Source: JAIBJN01 sp963825255 (GTDB lineage Bacteria; Actinomycetota; Thermoleophilia; Gaiellales; Gaiellaceae). From it: a stretch of 64,000 bases of DNA. A program made the translations under genes and the position numbers. The stretch's first letter is position 1. The number at the start of each line of letters is the position of its first letter. Below are positions 1 through 8,434 of this stretch, piece by piece. The stretch lies in contig CAWGSF010000011.1 in assembly GCA_963825255.1 (NCBI GenBank), positions 59,605 to 123,604 of the forward strand, given 5' to 3'. The notes below the pieces were generated by a model. It was not told where the DNA came from, did not search any database, and saw nothing but the letters and a program-made list of their open reading frames with translations.

Positions 1-132
1 CTTGCGGACGCCCTTCGCGATCGCGCCGACCCGCCCACGCTCGAGGGTGTAGAGGTGGAGGACGGAGTCGGCCTCCGAGAAGCGGATGGAGCGGAGCACG
101 ACCGCCTCGGTCGTGAACGTGCGCGACGACAT
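1..132 (-). CDS. recO: DNA repair protein RecO, N-terminal part (cut by window edge)
   Basis: The first 44 codons are present and the rest lies left of the window. They begin MSSRTFTTEAVVLRSIRFSE and continue through a segment rich in E-A-D, L-Y-T and V-G-A-I-A-K-G. This is the typical RecO oligonucleotide-binding fold start (T-E-A-x-V-L-R, A-D-x-x-x-x-L-x-T, A-K-G-x-R/K). RecO loads RecA onto SSB-coated DNA in the RecF pathway. The ATG is preceded by TAGACT and 8 nt with no Shine-Dalgarno, so it is probably leaderless. Only the N-terminus can be judged. Confidence 0.85.
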   Translation of the reverse strand, partial: MSSRTFTTEAVVLRSIRFSEADSVLHLYTLERGRVGAIAKGVRK

Positions 133-140
133 CGCGACCG

Positions 141-146
141 AGTCTA
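141..146 (-). promoter_or_regulatory. -10 hexamer TAGACT for leaderless recO
   Basis: TAGACT on the minus strand lies 8 nt before the recO ATG. There is no AG-rich ribosome site between them. Confidence 0.55.
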
Positions 147-180
147 GTGAGGGGCCCGGGCGCAGCGAGGGCCCTGTCGC

Positions 181-1213
181 CTACGCGGTCGGGGAGAGCC
201 GCTCGGCGAGGTACGCGAGGCTCAGCGGGTAGCGGTACTCGATCCCCATGTGCCCCCCGTCGAAGAGGTCGAAGTGGACGTCGGTGACCCCGACCTCCGC
301 GAGGGCCCGTCGGAACGCCTCCGCACCGAGGTCGAGGAAGAACTCGTCCTTCCCGCCCGCGTCCACGTAGATGGCGCGCAGCGAGCGCAGGGCGTCCGCG
401 TGTGTCGGCACCATGCGGACCGGGTCCCAGGCGAGCCAGCGCTCCCAGATCTCGGGGCGCTCCCGGCCGGTGTCGACGTCGAACGGCAGGCGGACCGTCC
501 CGTCGGGGTCGGCTGAGTAGCAAGCGGCCATGCACCAGGTGTTCAGGAGCGCGTGATCGCTTCCCTTCGAGAGGGCGGGCCGGCTCCCGAAGTCCTCCCA
601 GAACCGGTCGTAGGACCCGTCGTACTCGTCGCGGAGCGCCCTGACGGTCTCGCGCACCTCGGGCAGGTAGCAGACCTCGAAGAGCGCGTCCCCGGCGTGG
701 GTCGCGAGACCGCCGAAGAGGTCCGGACGGAGCATCGGGGTCACCATCGCCCCGTAGCCGCCGCTCGACTTCCCCGCGATGCCGCGGTGCTCCGCCGCCG
801 CGAGCGTCCGGTACTCCGAGTCGACCCAGGGGACGACCTCGTCGCAGAGATACGTGTGGTAGTTCCCGGTGGCCGGCGAGTCGAGGAACTGGCTCCCGCC
901 GAGCGACGTCCAGCAGTCGACCCAGACGACGACGCACGGCGGTGCCTCACCGCGCGCGAAGAGGTCGTCTGCGAGCTCGGGGAAGTTGCGTCGGAACGGC
1001 GAGCGGTTGCGCCACATGTCGAGCTGCCCCGTGAGCCCCTGGATCATGTAGATGGACGGGTAGCGCGCGGTCCGGCTCGTCGTCGTAGCCCGGGGGGAGG
1101 TAGACCCAGAGCGGCCGCTCGTGCGGGTCGCCGAGCGGATTGCCACGGAGCGCCTGGCTCGTGAAGACGGTCTCCTCGAACCGGCCCTCGACCTCGAACG
1201 ACCACGGTTCCAT
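181..1213 (-). CDS. alpha/beta-hydrolase esterase (esterase D-like), frameshifted
   Basis: Secreted or cytosolic esterase-like protein of the PF00756 type. The N-terminus (MEPWSFEVEGRFEE, then WVYLPPGYDDEPDR) is in one frame. The rest (YPSIYMIQGLTG onward) continues in another frame, so there is one indel at about 1062-1072 in a GCGCGC stretch. The nucleophile elbow is G-K-S-S-G-G-Y-G. A late G-G-H-M-G supplies the likely catalytic His, and a D-A-G-G-K-D segment may supply the Asp. The start is the ATG at 1213, preceded by TAGAGT and 7 nt. Joined length is about 344 aa, normal for the family. Substrate is unknown. Confidence 0.75.
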
Positions 1214-1220
1214 GCGGCGG

Positions 1221-1226
1221 ACTCTA
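1221..1226 (-). promoter_or_regulatory. -10 hexamer TAGAGT before the esterase
   Basis: TAGAGT on the minus strand is 7 nt before the esterase ATG; no Shine-Dalgarno is visible. Confidence 0.5.
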
Positions 1227-1407
1227 GTCGTGGCCGGGGGGCTGGGGTTGGACATCGGCGGGTGCAGGGCTACGGTGAGGCCATCGCTCCTGACCCGGTC
1301 CTTCTGGCTCTGTTCGCCGGCGCTCTTGCGGCGACAGGGTGCTTCCCGCTCGCTGGCGGCGGTGGATCATCGGGGTGGGTCCCTCCGTTGCGGCGTGGCT
1401 GGCAGGA

Positions 1408-1443
1408 GTGAGTCGGTGAGGCCCTGGTACTACGGCGACTCAC
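1408..1443. terminator. inverted repeat downstream of mutM
   Basis: GTGAGTCG and CGACTCAC form a perfect 8-bp stem around a 20-nt loop, about 50 nt past the mutM stop. There is no T-tract, so a terminator role is only possible. The remaining 1214-1493 spacer shows no convincing gene. Confidence 0.3.
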
Positions 1444-1493
1444 GGAGCGAGCGCGATCGTGACCGGGCAGGGTACGCGCGGATTGCGCGGCAG

Positions 1494-2360
1494 TCAGCCC
1501 GGCGCCAAGCCTGCGGCCCGAGCAGCCTCCGGGGCCGGCTGGCACGAGGGGCAGTACCACGTTCCGCGGCCTGCGACGCGCGTCTTCGCGATCGGAGTCC
1601 CGCACCGACCGCACGGCTCGCCCTCGCGCCCGTACACGCGGAACTCGTCCTGCATCCGGCCGCGGCTCCCGTCGGCGCCGCGGTAGTCGCGCAGGGTGGC
1701 TCCCTGGCGCCTGACGCCGAGCCGCAGGGCCTTGCGAATGCCCGCTCGGAGCGCGCCGATTTCTTCCTCGCCGAGTGCGCCCGCGGGAGTGAGCGGGTTG
1801 ATGCGCGCGTACCACAGAGCCTCGTCCGCGTAGATGTTCCCCACGCCCGCGGCGGCACGCTGGTCGAGCAGCGCAGCCTTCACGGGCGCCCTGCGGCCCG
1901 CCAGCGCCCGAGCGAGGCTCGCTCTGGTGAAGCCTCTTCCGAGGGGCTCCGCGCCGAGGCGGCGGGCTGCGATGTAGGGCTCGAGCTCGCCCGGCTCGAG
2001 GAGCTCCCACGTCCCGAAGCGGCGGACGTCCCGGTAGATGACGTCCGATCCATTGTCTAGTCTGACAACGGCGCGAACGTACGGATCGTCCCGCCACCCG
2101 TCCGGCGCCGGGTGCAGGACGCTGCCGGTCATCCGCAGGTGAACGAGGAGGTGCCGCCCGCTCTCGAACGCGACAACCAGATACTTCCCCCGTCGGCCGA
2201 CCTCGGCCACGCGCTCGCCTACGAGCGTCACCGCCACGGCCTCCGGCGGCTCGGGTCTCGTCAGCCTCGGATCCCGGATCTCGACGCTGTCGAGTGCCCG
2301 CCCGGTCAGGCCGGGAGCGAGGCTGGAGCGGATGGTCTCGACCTCGGGAAGCTCGGGCAT
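1494..2360 (-). CDS. mutM: formamidopyrimidine-DNA glycosylase
   Basis: Base-excision repair enzyme that removes 8-oxoguanine and FaPy lesions and then cleaves by beta/delta elimination. It starts MPELPEVETI, giving the catalytic Pro2 and Glu3 after Met removal. The helix-two-turn-helix region contains GVGNIYADEALW. The C-terminal zinc finger is C-G-R-C ... C-P-S-C near residues 249-273. At 288 aa it is full length. It lies 24 nt downstream of the thymidine phosphorylase gene, suggesting co-transcription with deoB and the phosphorylase, although the functions are unrelated. Confidence 0.95.
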   Translation of the reverse strand: MPELPEVETIRSSLAPGLTGRALDSVEIRDPRLTRPEPPEAVAVTLVGERVAEVGRRGKYLVVAFESGRHLLVHLRMTGSVLHPAPDGWRDDPYVRAVVRLDNGSDVIYRDVRRFGTWELLEPGELEPYIAARRLGAEPLGRGFTRASLARALAGRRAPVKAALLDQRAAAGVGNIYADEALWYARINPLTPAGALGEEEIGALRAGIRKALRLGVRRQGATLRDYRGADGSRGRMQDEFRVYGREGEPCGRCGTPIAKTRVAGRGTWYCPSCQPAPEAARAAGLAPG

Positions 2361-2384
2361 TTCGATCCGGCGACCGGAGCCGGC

Positions 2385-3680
2385 TCAGGAGAGGACGTCG
2401 AGCACGATCGGCCTCGGCTCGGGCGCCTCGTCTCCGATCCGGTAGCACGCGGTGATCTCCGCGGCGGCACGCGCGGCGGCTCCCTCGTCGCGGGCGTGGA
2501 CCTCGGCGATCGCCTGGCCCGTCTCGACCCGGTCACCGCGCTTGGCAAGGCAGATGACCCCGACGGCGTGGTCGATCGCATCCTCCTTGCGTACGCGGCC
2601 GGCGCCGAGGTGGAGGGCTGCCAGCCCGACGGACGTCGTGGCGATCGCCTGCACGTAGCCCGAGGCCGGCGCCGGCGCGAGGCTGACCGCCGGGGCCGTG
2701 GGGAGCGCCTCGCGAGCCGGGTCGCCACCCTGCGCGCGGACCCAGCGCTCGTAGCGCTCGCGGGCGGCGCCGCTCGCGATGGACTCCTCGGCCCGCGTCC
2801 GGCCCTCGTCCGCGTCGACACCGAGGTCGGAGAGCTCGAGGAGGTGGCCGGCCGCGCCGAGCACGAGCTCGACGAGGTCGGGTGGCCCGTCGCCTTCGAG
2901 CGTGTCGAGGACCTCCGCGATCTCGAGGGCATTCCCGACGGCCCGCCCCAGCGGCTGGTCCATGTCGGTGAGCTCGCAGACGACCTCGCGGCCGGCCATC
3001 CGGCCGAGCTCCACCATGGCCTGCGCGAGCTCGCGGGCATCGTCGAGCGTCTTCATGAACGCGCCGTCGCCCACCTTCACGTCGAGCACGATCGCGTGGG
3101 CCCCGCCGGCGATCTTCTTCGACATGATCGACGAGGCGATGAGCGGGATGATGTCGACGGTCGCGGTCACGTCCCGAAGGGCGTAGAGCTTCTTGTCGGC
3201 CGGCACGAGATCGGCGGTCTGGCCGACGATCGCGAGGCCGATCTCGCGCACCTGGCGGACGAAGCTCTCCCCGTCGAGCTCGATGGAGAAGCCGGGGATC
3301 GACTCGAGCTTGTCGAGCGTCCCGCCCGTGTGCCCGAGCCCCCGGCCGCTCATTTTCGCGAACGGCACGCCGCAGGCGGCGACGACCGGCCCGAGGGCGA
3401 TCGAGGTCTTGTCTCCGACGCCGCCCGTCGAGTGCTTGTCGACGACCTTCCTGCCCAGGGCCGCGAGGTCGATCGTCTCGCCGCTCGCCACCATGGCGTC
3501 TGTGAGCGCGTGCGTCTCGGCGGGGGTCAGGCCCTCGAAGTACACGGCCATGCAGAACGCGGCCATCTGGTAGTCGGGCAGCTCGTCGCGCGCGTAGGCG
3601 AGGACGAAGTCCGAGATCTCCTCCGCGGACAGCTCTGCCCCGTCGCGTTTCCGCTGGATGAGCTCGGCCGCGGGGATCAC
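2385..3680 (-). CDS. deoA: thymidine / pyrimidine-nucleoside phosphorylase
   Basis: Phosphorolysis of thymidine or uridine to the free base and (deoxy)ribose-1-phosphate in the cytosol. The family signature S-G-R-G-L-G-H-T-G-G-T-L-D-K-L-E is at about residues 109-124, and the phosphate site K-H-S-T-G-G-V-G-D-K-T is at about 83-93. Length (431 aa) fits the thymidine/pyrimidine phosphorylase family. The GTG start is preceded by GGGGGAG four bases upstream, a normal ribosome site. The next gene upstream is phosphopentomutase, the following step of the same salvage route. Whether it is a strict DeoA or a broad Pdp cannot be told by eye. Confidence 0.93.
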   Translation of the reverse strand: MIPAAELIQRKRDGAELSAEEISDFVLAYARDELPDYQMAAFCMAVYFEGLTPAETHALTDAMVASGETIDLAALGRKVVDKHSTGGVGDKTSIALGPVVAACGVPFAKMSGRGLGHTGGTLDKLESIPGFSIELDGESFVRQVREIGLAIVGQTADLVPADKKLYALRDVTATVDIIPLIASSIMSKKIAGGAHAIVLDVKVGDGAFMKTLDDARELAQAMVELGRMAGREVVCELTDMDQPLGRAVGNALEIAEVLDTLEGDGPPDLVELVLGAAGHLLELSDLGVDADEGRTRAEESIASGAARERYERWVRAQGGDPAREALPTAPAVSLAPAPASGYVQAIATTSVGLAALHLGAGRVRKEDAIDHAVGVICLAKRGDRVETGQAIAEVHARDEGAAARAAAEITACYRIGDEAPEPRPIVLDVLS

Positions 3681-3702
3681 CGGCTCCCCCAGCCCGTGTC
3701 GC

Positions 3703-4869
3703 TCACGGTGCGAGGACAGGCGCGCCCGGGATCCCGCGTCCCGGGGTCTTCCCCCCGAGCCAGGCGTTGACCGTCGCTCCCACGTCGGCGAACTCGCCCT
3801 CGTACCGCCGCCCGGCCGCGTTCTGGCCCTCCATGTAGGCGAGGAAGAGAGCGTGCTCGCGGGAGTGATCGGTGGACGGGGTGGTCGGATCGCACCCGTG
3901 ATCCGACGTGAGCACGAAGAGATCTCCGGGGCGCAGTGCGTCGAGGAGGTCGGGAATGCGTCGATCGAAGTCCTGGAGGCAGCGGTGGAAGTTCACCGGG
4001 TCGTTCCGATGGCCCCAGAGCATGTCCGTCTCGACGAGGTTGACGAACACCAGGCCGCCGTCGAGCTCGCGCAGGAGGCGCTCGGTGTGCTGGATGCCCT
4101 CGATGTTCGACTTCGTCCGGTGCGAGTGGTCGATGTCGACGCCGGCGAAGATGTCGTGGATCTTGCCGACGCCGTGCACCTCGTTCCCGGCCTCGCGGAC
4201 GAGCGTCAGGTAGTTCGGCTGCCGCGGCCTGAGAGACCAGTCGTGGCGATTGGCCGTCCTCGAGTAGCTGCCCGGCTCGCCGACGAAGGGCCGGGCGATG
4301 ACGCGCCCGACGGCGTGCTTGCCGGTGAGGATCTCCCGCGCGATCTCGCACGCCGCGTACAGCTCCTCCAGGGGAATCGTCTCCTCGTGCGCGGCGACCT
4401 GGAAGACCGAGTCCGCCGACGTGTACACGATCCACTTGCCGGTGCGCTGGTGCTCCTCGCCGAGCTCCTCGATGATCTCGGTGCCCGACGCCGTCTTGTT
4501 GCCGATCACGCCCCGACCGGTGCGGTGGGCGAACTCCTCGATGACCTCGAACGGGAAGCCGTGCGGATAGGTCGGCATCGCAACCGGCGTGACGATCCCC
4601 ATGAGCTCCCAGTGGCCGGTCGTCGTGTCCTTCCCCTTCGAGCGCTCGAGCAGGCGACCGGCGACGGCCGGCGCATGCTCCGTCGGAGGGCAGCCCTCGA
4701 GGTCCTCGACGTTCCCGAGGCCCAGCTGCTCGAGGTTGGGGAGGTCGAGCCCGCCGACTGCCTTCGCGACGTTGGCGAGCGTGTTGGAGCCCTCGTCGCC
4801 ATACTCGTGAGCGTCCGGCAGCTCGCCCGCCCCAACCGCGTCCAGCACGATGACGCAGGCGCGCGGCAT
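3703..4869 (-). CDS. deoB: phosphopentomutase
   Basis: Converts (deoxy)ribose-1-phosphate to the 5-phosphate, linking nucleoside phosphorolysis to central metabolism. Alkaline-phosphatase fold: the metal-binding start is V-I-V-L-D-A-V-G-A-G, the phosphothreonine region is K-G-K-D-T-T-T-G-H-W-E, and late metal ligands are in V-L-T-S-D-H-G-C-D-P and T-D-H-S-R-E. At 388 aa it is full length. It shares a -10 element with the divergent 44-aa gene and probably starts without a leader (TAGAAT, 6 nt, ATG). Confidence 0.95.
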   Translation of the reverse strand: MPRACVIVLDAVGAGELPDAHEYGDEGSNTLANVAKAVGGLDLPNLEQLGLGNVEDLEGCPPTEHAPAVAGRLLERSKGKDTTTGHWELMGIVTPVAMPTYPHGFPFEVIEEFAHRTGRGVIGNKTASGTEIIEELGEEHQRTGKWIVYTSADSVFQVAAHEETIPLEELYAACEIAREILTGKHAVGRVIARPFVGEPGSYSRTANRHDWSLRPRQPNYLTLVREAGNEVHGVGKIHDIFAGVDIDHSHRTKSNIEGIQHTERLLRELDGGLVFVNLVETDMLWGHRNDPVNFHRCLQDFDRRIPDLLDALRPGDLFVLTSDHGCDPTTPSTDHSREHALFLAYMEGQNAAGRRYEGEFADVGATVNAWLGGKTPGRGIPGAPVLAP

Positions 4870-4874
4870 GCGGC

Positions 4875-4881
4875 TATTCTA
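4875..4881. promoter_or_regulatory. overlapping bidirectional -10 element
   Basis: TATTCT on the plus strand (4875-4880) is 9 nt before the ATG at 4890. TAGAAT on the minus strand (4881-4876) is 6 nt before the deoB ATG. The two hexamers share five base pairs, giving a symmetrical promoter core for two divergent, apparently leaderless genes. Confidence 0.6.
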
Positions 4882-4889
4882 CGGTCGGG

Positions 4890-5024
4890 ATGGATGCAGC
4901 CCTCGGTCTTCTCGGGATGGTGCTCTGGCTCGCGGTGACGATCGGCGTCGCGTACGGGATCACTTACGCGGTGGTCAGGGCGTTTCCGGAGCGGGAGAAG
5001 CCGAAGCCCACCCCCGAGGGCTAG
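4890..5024 (+). CDS. 44-aa single-pass membrane protein
   Basis: This short frame starts MDAALGLLGMVLWLAVTIGV and continues with A-Y-G-I-T-Y-A-V-V-R before a charged tail ending K-P-K-P-T-P-E-G. It has one transmembrane helix and a short cytosolic C-terminus. No family is recognised. Support comes from the -10 hexamer TATTCT 9 nt upstream, good third-position GC and a clean stop just before the convergent ald stop. The function is unknown. Confidence 0.6.
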   Translation: MDAALGLLGMVLWLAVTIGVAYGITYAVVRAFPEREKPKPTPEG

Positions 5025-5030
5025 TCGAAG

Positions 5031-6155
5031 CTACACGCGCTCGAGTGGCAGGACCTGCTCGAGCGGGACGTAGTCGAGGCCGTGGGCGTCCGCGACCGCT
5101 TCGTACGTGAGGTTTCCGTCGAGGACGTTGACGCCGCGGGCGAGGGCCGGGTCCCTGGCGATCGCCGCCCGGACGCCGTGGTCGGCGATCGCCTCGACGT
5201 ACGGGAGCGTCACGTTCATGAGGGCGAAGGTCGAGGTCACGGGCACCGCCCCGGGCATGTTCGAGACGCAGTAGTGGACGATGCCCTCAACCTCGAAGAC
5301 CGGGTCGGAGTGCGTGGTCGGGTGTGACGTCTCGAAGCAGCCGCCCTGGTCGATGGCCACGTCGACGAGAACGGTGCCGGGCCGGAGCTCGGCGAGCTGG
5401 TCTCTCGTGACGAGCTTCGGAGCCCTGGCGCCGGGCACGAGGACGGCGCCGATGACGAGGTCGGCGTTCCTGATCGCCTGGTCGATCTGGAGCCGGTTGG
5501 ACATCGCGAGCGTGATCCGGCCGTCGAGCATCATCTCGAGGTCCCGCATGCGCTCGACGGACTTGTCGAGAACCCACACGTCCGCCTGCATGCCGACGGC
5601 GATGAGCGCAGCGTTGTAGCCGACGATCCCGCCGCCGAGGACGACGACCTTCGCCGGGGCGACACCGGGGACACCGCCGAGCAGGATCCCCCGTCCTCCC
5701 TGCGCCTTCTCGAGCGCCCACGCGCCCATCTGGGTGGCGAGCCGTCCCGCCACCTCGCTCATCGGCGCGAGCAGCGGGAGCCTGCCGTCGTCCGTCTCGA
5801 CCGTCTCGAACGCGATGCACGTTGCGCCGCTGCCGAGAAGCGCCCGGGTCAGCGTCTCGTCGGCGGCGAGATGGAGGTACGTGAAGAGAACGAGCCCGTC
5901 GCGGAGACGCCCGAACTCGTCCGGGAGCGGCTCCTTCACCTTCAGGACCATGTCGGCGGTCGCCCAGACCTCGTCCACCGTCGTCAGGCGGGCGCCGACC
6001 GCCTCGTACTCCGCGTCCGGGAACCTGCTGCCGACGCCGGCGCCGGCTTCGACGAGCACCTCGTGACCGCGCTGGCCGAGCTCGCGCGCTCCGGCCGGTG
6101 TCAGGGCGACGCGGTACTCGTCCGGCTTGATCTCCTTGACGACGCCGATCCGCAT
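5031..6155 (-). CDS. ald: alanine dehydrogenase
   Basis: NAD-dependent interconversion of L-alanine and pyruvate plus ammonia. The N-terminus is MRIGVVKEIKPDEYRVALTP with Arg15 for substrate binding. Other family residues are visible: V-L-K-V-K-E-P (Lys near 75), Y-L-H-L-A (His near 96), the nucleotide fold V-V-V-L-G-G-G-I-V-G, and V-D-V-A-I-D-Q-G-G (Asp near 270). Length is 374 aa, as expected. It is the last gene of this stretch, 43 nt after DUF3866, with its 3' end convergent to the 44-aa gene. Confidence 0.95.
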   Translation of the reverse strand: MRIGVVKEIKPDEYRVALTPAGARELGQRGHEVLVEAGAGVGSRFPDAEYEAVGARLTTVDEVWATADMVLKVKEPLPDEFGRLRDGLVLFTYLHLAADETLTRALLGSGATCIAFETVETDDGRLPLLAPMSEVAGRLATQMGAWALEKAQGGRGILLGGVPGVAPAKVVVLGGGIVGYNAALIAVGMQADVWVLDKSVERMRDLEMMLDGRITLAMSNRLQIDQAIRNADLVIGAVLVPGARAPKLVTRDQLAELRPGTVLVDVAIDQGGCFETSHPTTHSDPVFEVEGIVHYCVSNMPGAVPVTSTFALMNVTLPYVEAIADHGVRAAIARDPALARGVNVLDGNLTYEAVADAHGLDYVPLEQVLPLERV

Positions 6156-6197
6156 GAGAGCGCGCCAACGATAGCCGAACGACGGCCCTGGAGCCCC

Positions 6198-7193
6198 TCA
6201 GCGAGCGCGTCCGCGGGCGAGCAGGCCCGCAGCGTAGGCCGAGGCGAAAAACCAGGGGTCGTCGTCGGCCCCGCGCCCCATGTGCGAGAGAGGGAGGCCG
6301 GCGCAGGCCTCGCGCCAGCCGGATGCGTCGACGCGCTCGACGCCCTCGAGCGCCTCCGTCACGTCGAGCCCCTCCGGCCACGCCACGGCGAGCGGCTCTC
6401 TCACGAGCTCGAGCACCGCGAGCGTGTGGTGGGAGAGGCCGCGGTGGCGGGCGCGCGGATCACCTTCGGAGACGCGAACGGCGAGAACCGGGAAGCCCCC
6501 GAGCGCGCTCGCCGCGTTCGCCGCGTCCGCGGCCGCCAGCCCGCCGTGGCCGAACGCCGATGCCGTCCCGACGACGCCCGGCCCGATCGCGCAGACGACG
6601 GCGTCCATGCCCGCCCCGGCGGCGGCGAGGAGAGCGGAGGCCGTCGACACGGCCGCGAGCTCCCCGCCGAAGCACGCACCTGCCGCAACCGTCGTCCGGA
6701 TGTAGCCCTCCCGCCGCAGGGCCCGCACCGTGTCCGACAGCTGCACCGGCAGCGCCCCGCCGGGGAGCTGGACGTACGCCACCGCGAGGTCGCGACCGAG
6801 GCCTGCGCAGACAGGCGCGACCTGGCTGTGGAGCGAGCAGCAGACGACCGGCAGGCCGGCGAGCGTCTTCGACACGCGGCCGGCCTCGGCAAGGTTCTCC
6901 TCCGCATGCACGACCGCGTGCTGGAGCGGCGTGTAGGGGAGCTTCATGACGTGCGCTCCCGGCTCCGCAGGAAGGTCGAGGCCGCGCGTGAGGTTCGCGT
7001 ACAGCACGTCGAACCCGCCCGAGCCGAGGCCGAGCTCGGCCGCCTGCACGTTGACGAGCACCTCGTCTCCGAGGGCAACCGCGCCCGTCAGCTCCGGGTA
7101 GGCGACGCACGGGCGCCCGTCCACCCGCAGGCGGACGATGCCGTCGCAACGCTCGGTGATGTCCGTGACGGTCCCGCGGGCGAGCGTCAGCAT
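6198..7193 (-). CDS. DUF3866 family protein
   Basis: 331-aa protein starting MLTLARGTVTDITERCDG. It includes the family's H-V-M-K-L-P-Y-T-P-L-Q region, a small-residue-rich central domain and a C-terminal L-S-H-H-T-L segment. The family has no established biochemical role. The ATG at 7193 is 5 nt after the M20 peptidase stop, so the two are almost certainly one operon. DUF3866 genes commonly sit beside peptidase-T-like, pyrG and deoB genes in Gram-positive bacteria. A longer upstream frame exists but would overlap the peptidase and pyrG and is rejected. Confidence 0.85.
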   Translation of the reverse strand: MLTLARGTVTDITERCDGIVRLRVDGRPCVAYPELTGAVALGDEVLVNVQAAELGLGSGGFDVLYANLTRGLDLPAEPGAHVMKLPYTPLQHAVVHAEENLAEAGRVSKTLAGLPVVCCSLHSQVAPVCAGLGRDLAVAYVQLPGGALPVQLSDTVRALRREGYIRTTVAAGACFGGELAAVSTASALLAAAGAGMDAVVCAIGPGVVGTASAFGHGGLAAADAANAASALGGFPVLAVRVSEGDPRARHRGLSHHTLAVLELVREPLAVAWPEGLDVTEALEGVERVDASGWREACAGLPLSHMGRGADDDPWFFASAYAAGLLARGRAR

Positions 7194-7198
7194 CGACG

Positions 7199-8305
7199 CT
7201 AGGCGTCGTGGGCCGCGGCGAGGAGCTCGAGCGTCACGGCCACCATCGCCTCCAGGTCGGCAACGGCGATCTCCTCCTCGGCCGTGTGAACCTTCGCCAT
7301 CCCGTTCGCGACGTTGACGCAGTGGAGGCCCCGCTCGTTGAAGACGTTCGCGTCGGCGCCGCCCCCGACCTCGACCTCGCGCGGCTCGAACCCTGCGCGG
7401 GCGAGGGCGGCGCGCGCGAGAGCCAGCGCGGGATCGTCGGCGGCGAGCCGGTACCCGCGGTACTTGTCCTCGACGGTTGCTTCGACCTCGCACTCGGCGA
7501 CCGCGGCGGCGAAAGCGAAGCAGTCGAGCATCTCCTGGACGAGGGCGGCGAGCTTCGCTTCGTCCCGCGAGCGGGCTTCTGCCGAGACGTGACAGGTCGC
7601 GGGAACGACGTTGAGCGCGCTCCCCCCGTCGATCAGCCCAACGTTCGCCGTCGTCTCCTCGTCGATGCGGCCGAGGCGCAGGTCGGAGATCGCCCGCGCC
7701 ACGGCTCCGATCGCCGATCGCCCGTCCTCCGGGTTGATCCCCGCGTGCGCGGGGCGGCCCGTGACGACGATCTGGAGCGACCGGCCCGACGGCGCCGCGA
7801 CGACGATCTCCCCGACGGGCCCCGCGTAGTCGTAGACGAAGCCGAGGCGGGACCGGAGGCGAGAGACGTCGAAGGCCTGCGCCCCTTCGAGGCCCGTCTC
7901 CTCGCGCGTCGTGAAGAGCAGCTCGACTCCCCTGTGCGGCCGGCCCTCGGCGAGGATGAGGCGAGCCGCCTCGAGCAGGACCGCGACGGCGGCCTTGTCG
8001 TCGGCACCGAGGATCGTCCCCGCCGCGTTCCTGACGACGCCCTCCTCGACCACCGGTTCGATCGGGCCGCTGGGCGGGACGGTATCGAGGTGGGCGCAGA
8101 GGAAGATCGGCTCGCCGCTCGCGCCGCCGGTGGCGGGGAGGCACGCGAGCAGGTTCCCTGCCTCGTCCTCCTCGGAGTCGACTCCGAGCGCCCGCAGGTA
8201 CGCGCGGACGCGCTCCGCGACGGCGGCCTCGTCGCCGGACGGGCTCGGGATCGCCGCAAGCTCGAGGAAGAGCGGCAGGACGTCGGAGGCCCAGGTCGTC
8301 GACAC
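7199..8305 (-). CDS. M20-family (peptidase T-like) metallopeptidase
   Basis: Di-zinc amino- or tripeptidase type enzyme. First metal motif H-L-D-T-V-P near residues 73-78, bridging Asp in G-A-D-D-K-A-A-V-A near 100-108, general base in E-E-T-G-L-E-G-A near 135, and late metal/substrate motif G-G-A-D-A-N-V-F-N near 313. Length 368 aa is normal. The GTG start is preceded by TAGAAT and 8 nt without a ribosome site. Its exact peptide preference cannot be read from sequence. Confidence 0.9.
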   Translation of the reverse strand: MSTTWASDVLPLFLELAAIPSPSGDEAAVAERVRAYLRALGVDSEEDEAGNLLACLPATGGASGEPIFLCAHLDTVPPSGPIEPVVEEGVVRNAAGTILGADDKAAVAVLLEAARLILAEGRPHRGVELLFTTREETGLEGAQAFDVSRLRSRLGFVYDYAGPVGEIVVAAPSGRSLQIVVTGRPAHAGINPEDGRSAIGAVARAISDLRLGRIDEETTANVGLIDGGSALNVVPATCHVSAEARSRDEAKLAALVQEMLDCFAFAAAVAECEVEATVEDKYRGYRLAADDPALALARAALARAGFEPREVEVGGGADANVFNERGLHCVNVANGMAKVHTAEEEIAVADLEAMVAVTLELLAAAHDA

Positions 8306-8313
8306 GGCGACCG

Positions 8314-8319
8314 ATTCTA
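8314..8319 (-). promoter_or_regulatory. -10 hexamer TAGAAT before the M20 peptidase
   Basis: TAGAAT lies 8 nt before the GTG start. It makes the peptidase-DUF3866 pair a separate transcription unit from pyrG. Confidence 0.55.
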
Positions 8320-8350
8320 GGCGGGCCCTCTGTCCAGAGCGTCAGGGTTT

Positions 8351-8426
8351 CGGCACGATCGTCGCTCCACGCACGCGCATTTCGACGATACGCTCGAAGC
8401 GGGTGGTGGTCCGGGGTGGCCCCGGG
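8351..8426 (-). repeat. interspersed repeat copy A, after pyrG
   Basis: About 76 bp aligns without gaps to 21751-21826 (roughly 54 of 76 positions by eye). The core CGCTTCGAGCGTATCG is identical. Copy A follows the pyrG stop directly and contains a GC-rich hairpin (CCGGGG-CCA-CCCCGG). On the minus strand both copies could encode R-F-E-R-I followed by R-x-R-G-A-x-x-V-P, but neither has a plausible start codon. Confidence 0.5.
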
Positions 8427-8434
8427 AGAAGAAG

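Noticed and set aside
1411..1530. Possible small plus-strand gene reading M-R-P-W-Y-Y-G-D-S-R
   Set aside because: It runs into mutM antisense with no ribosome site, promoter or known family, so it is probably chance.
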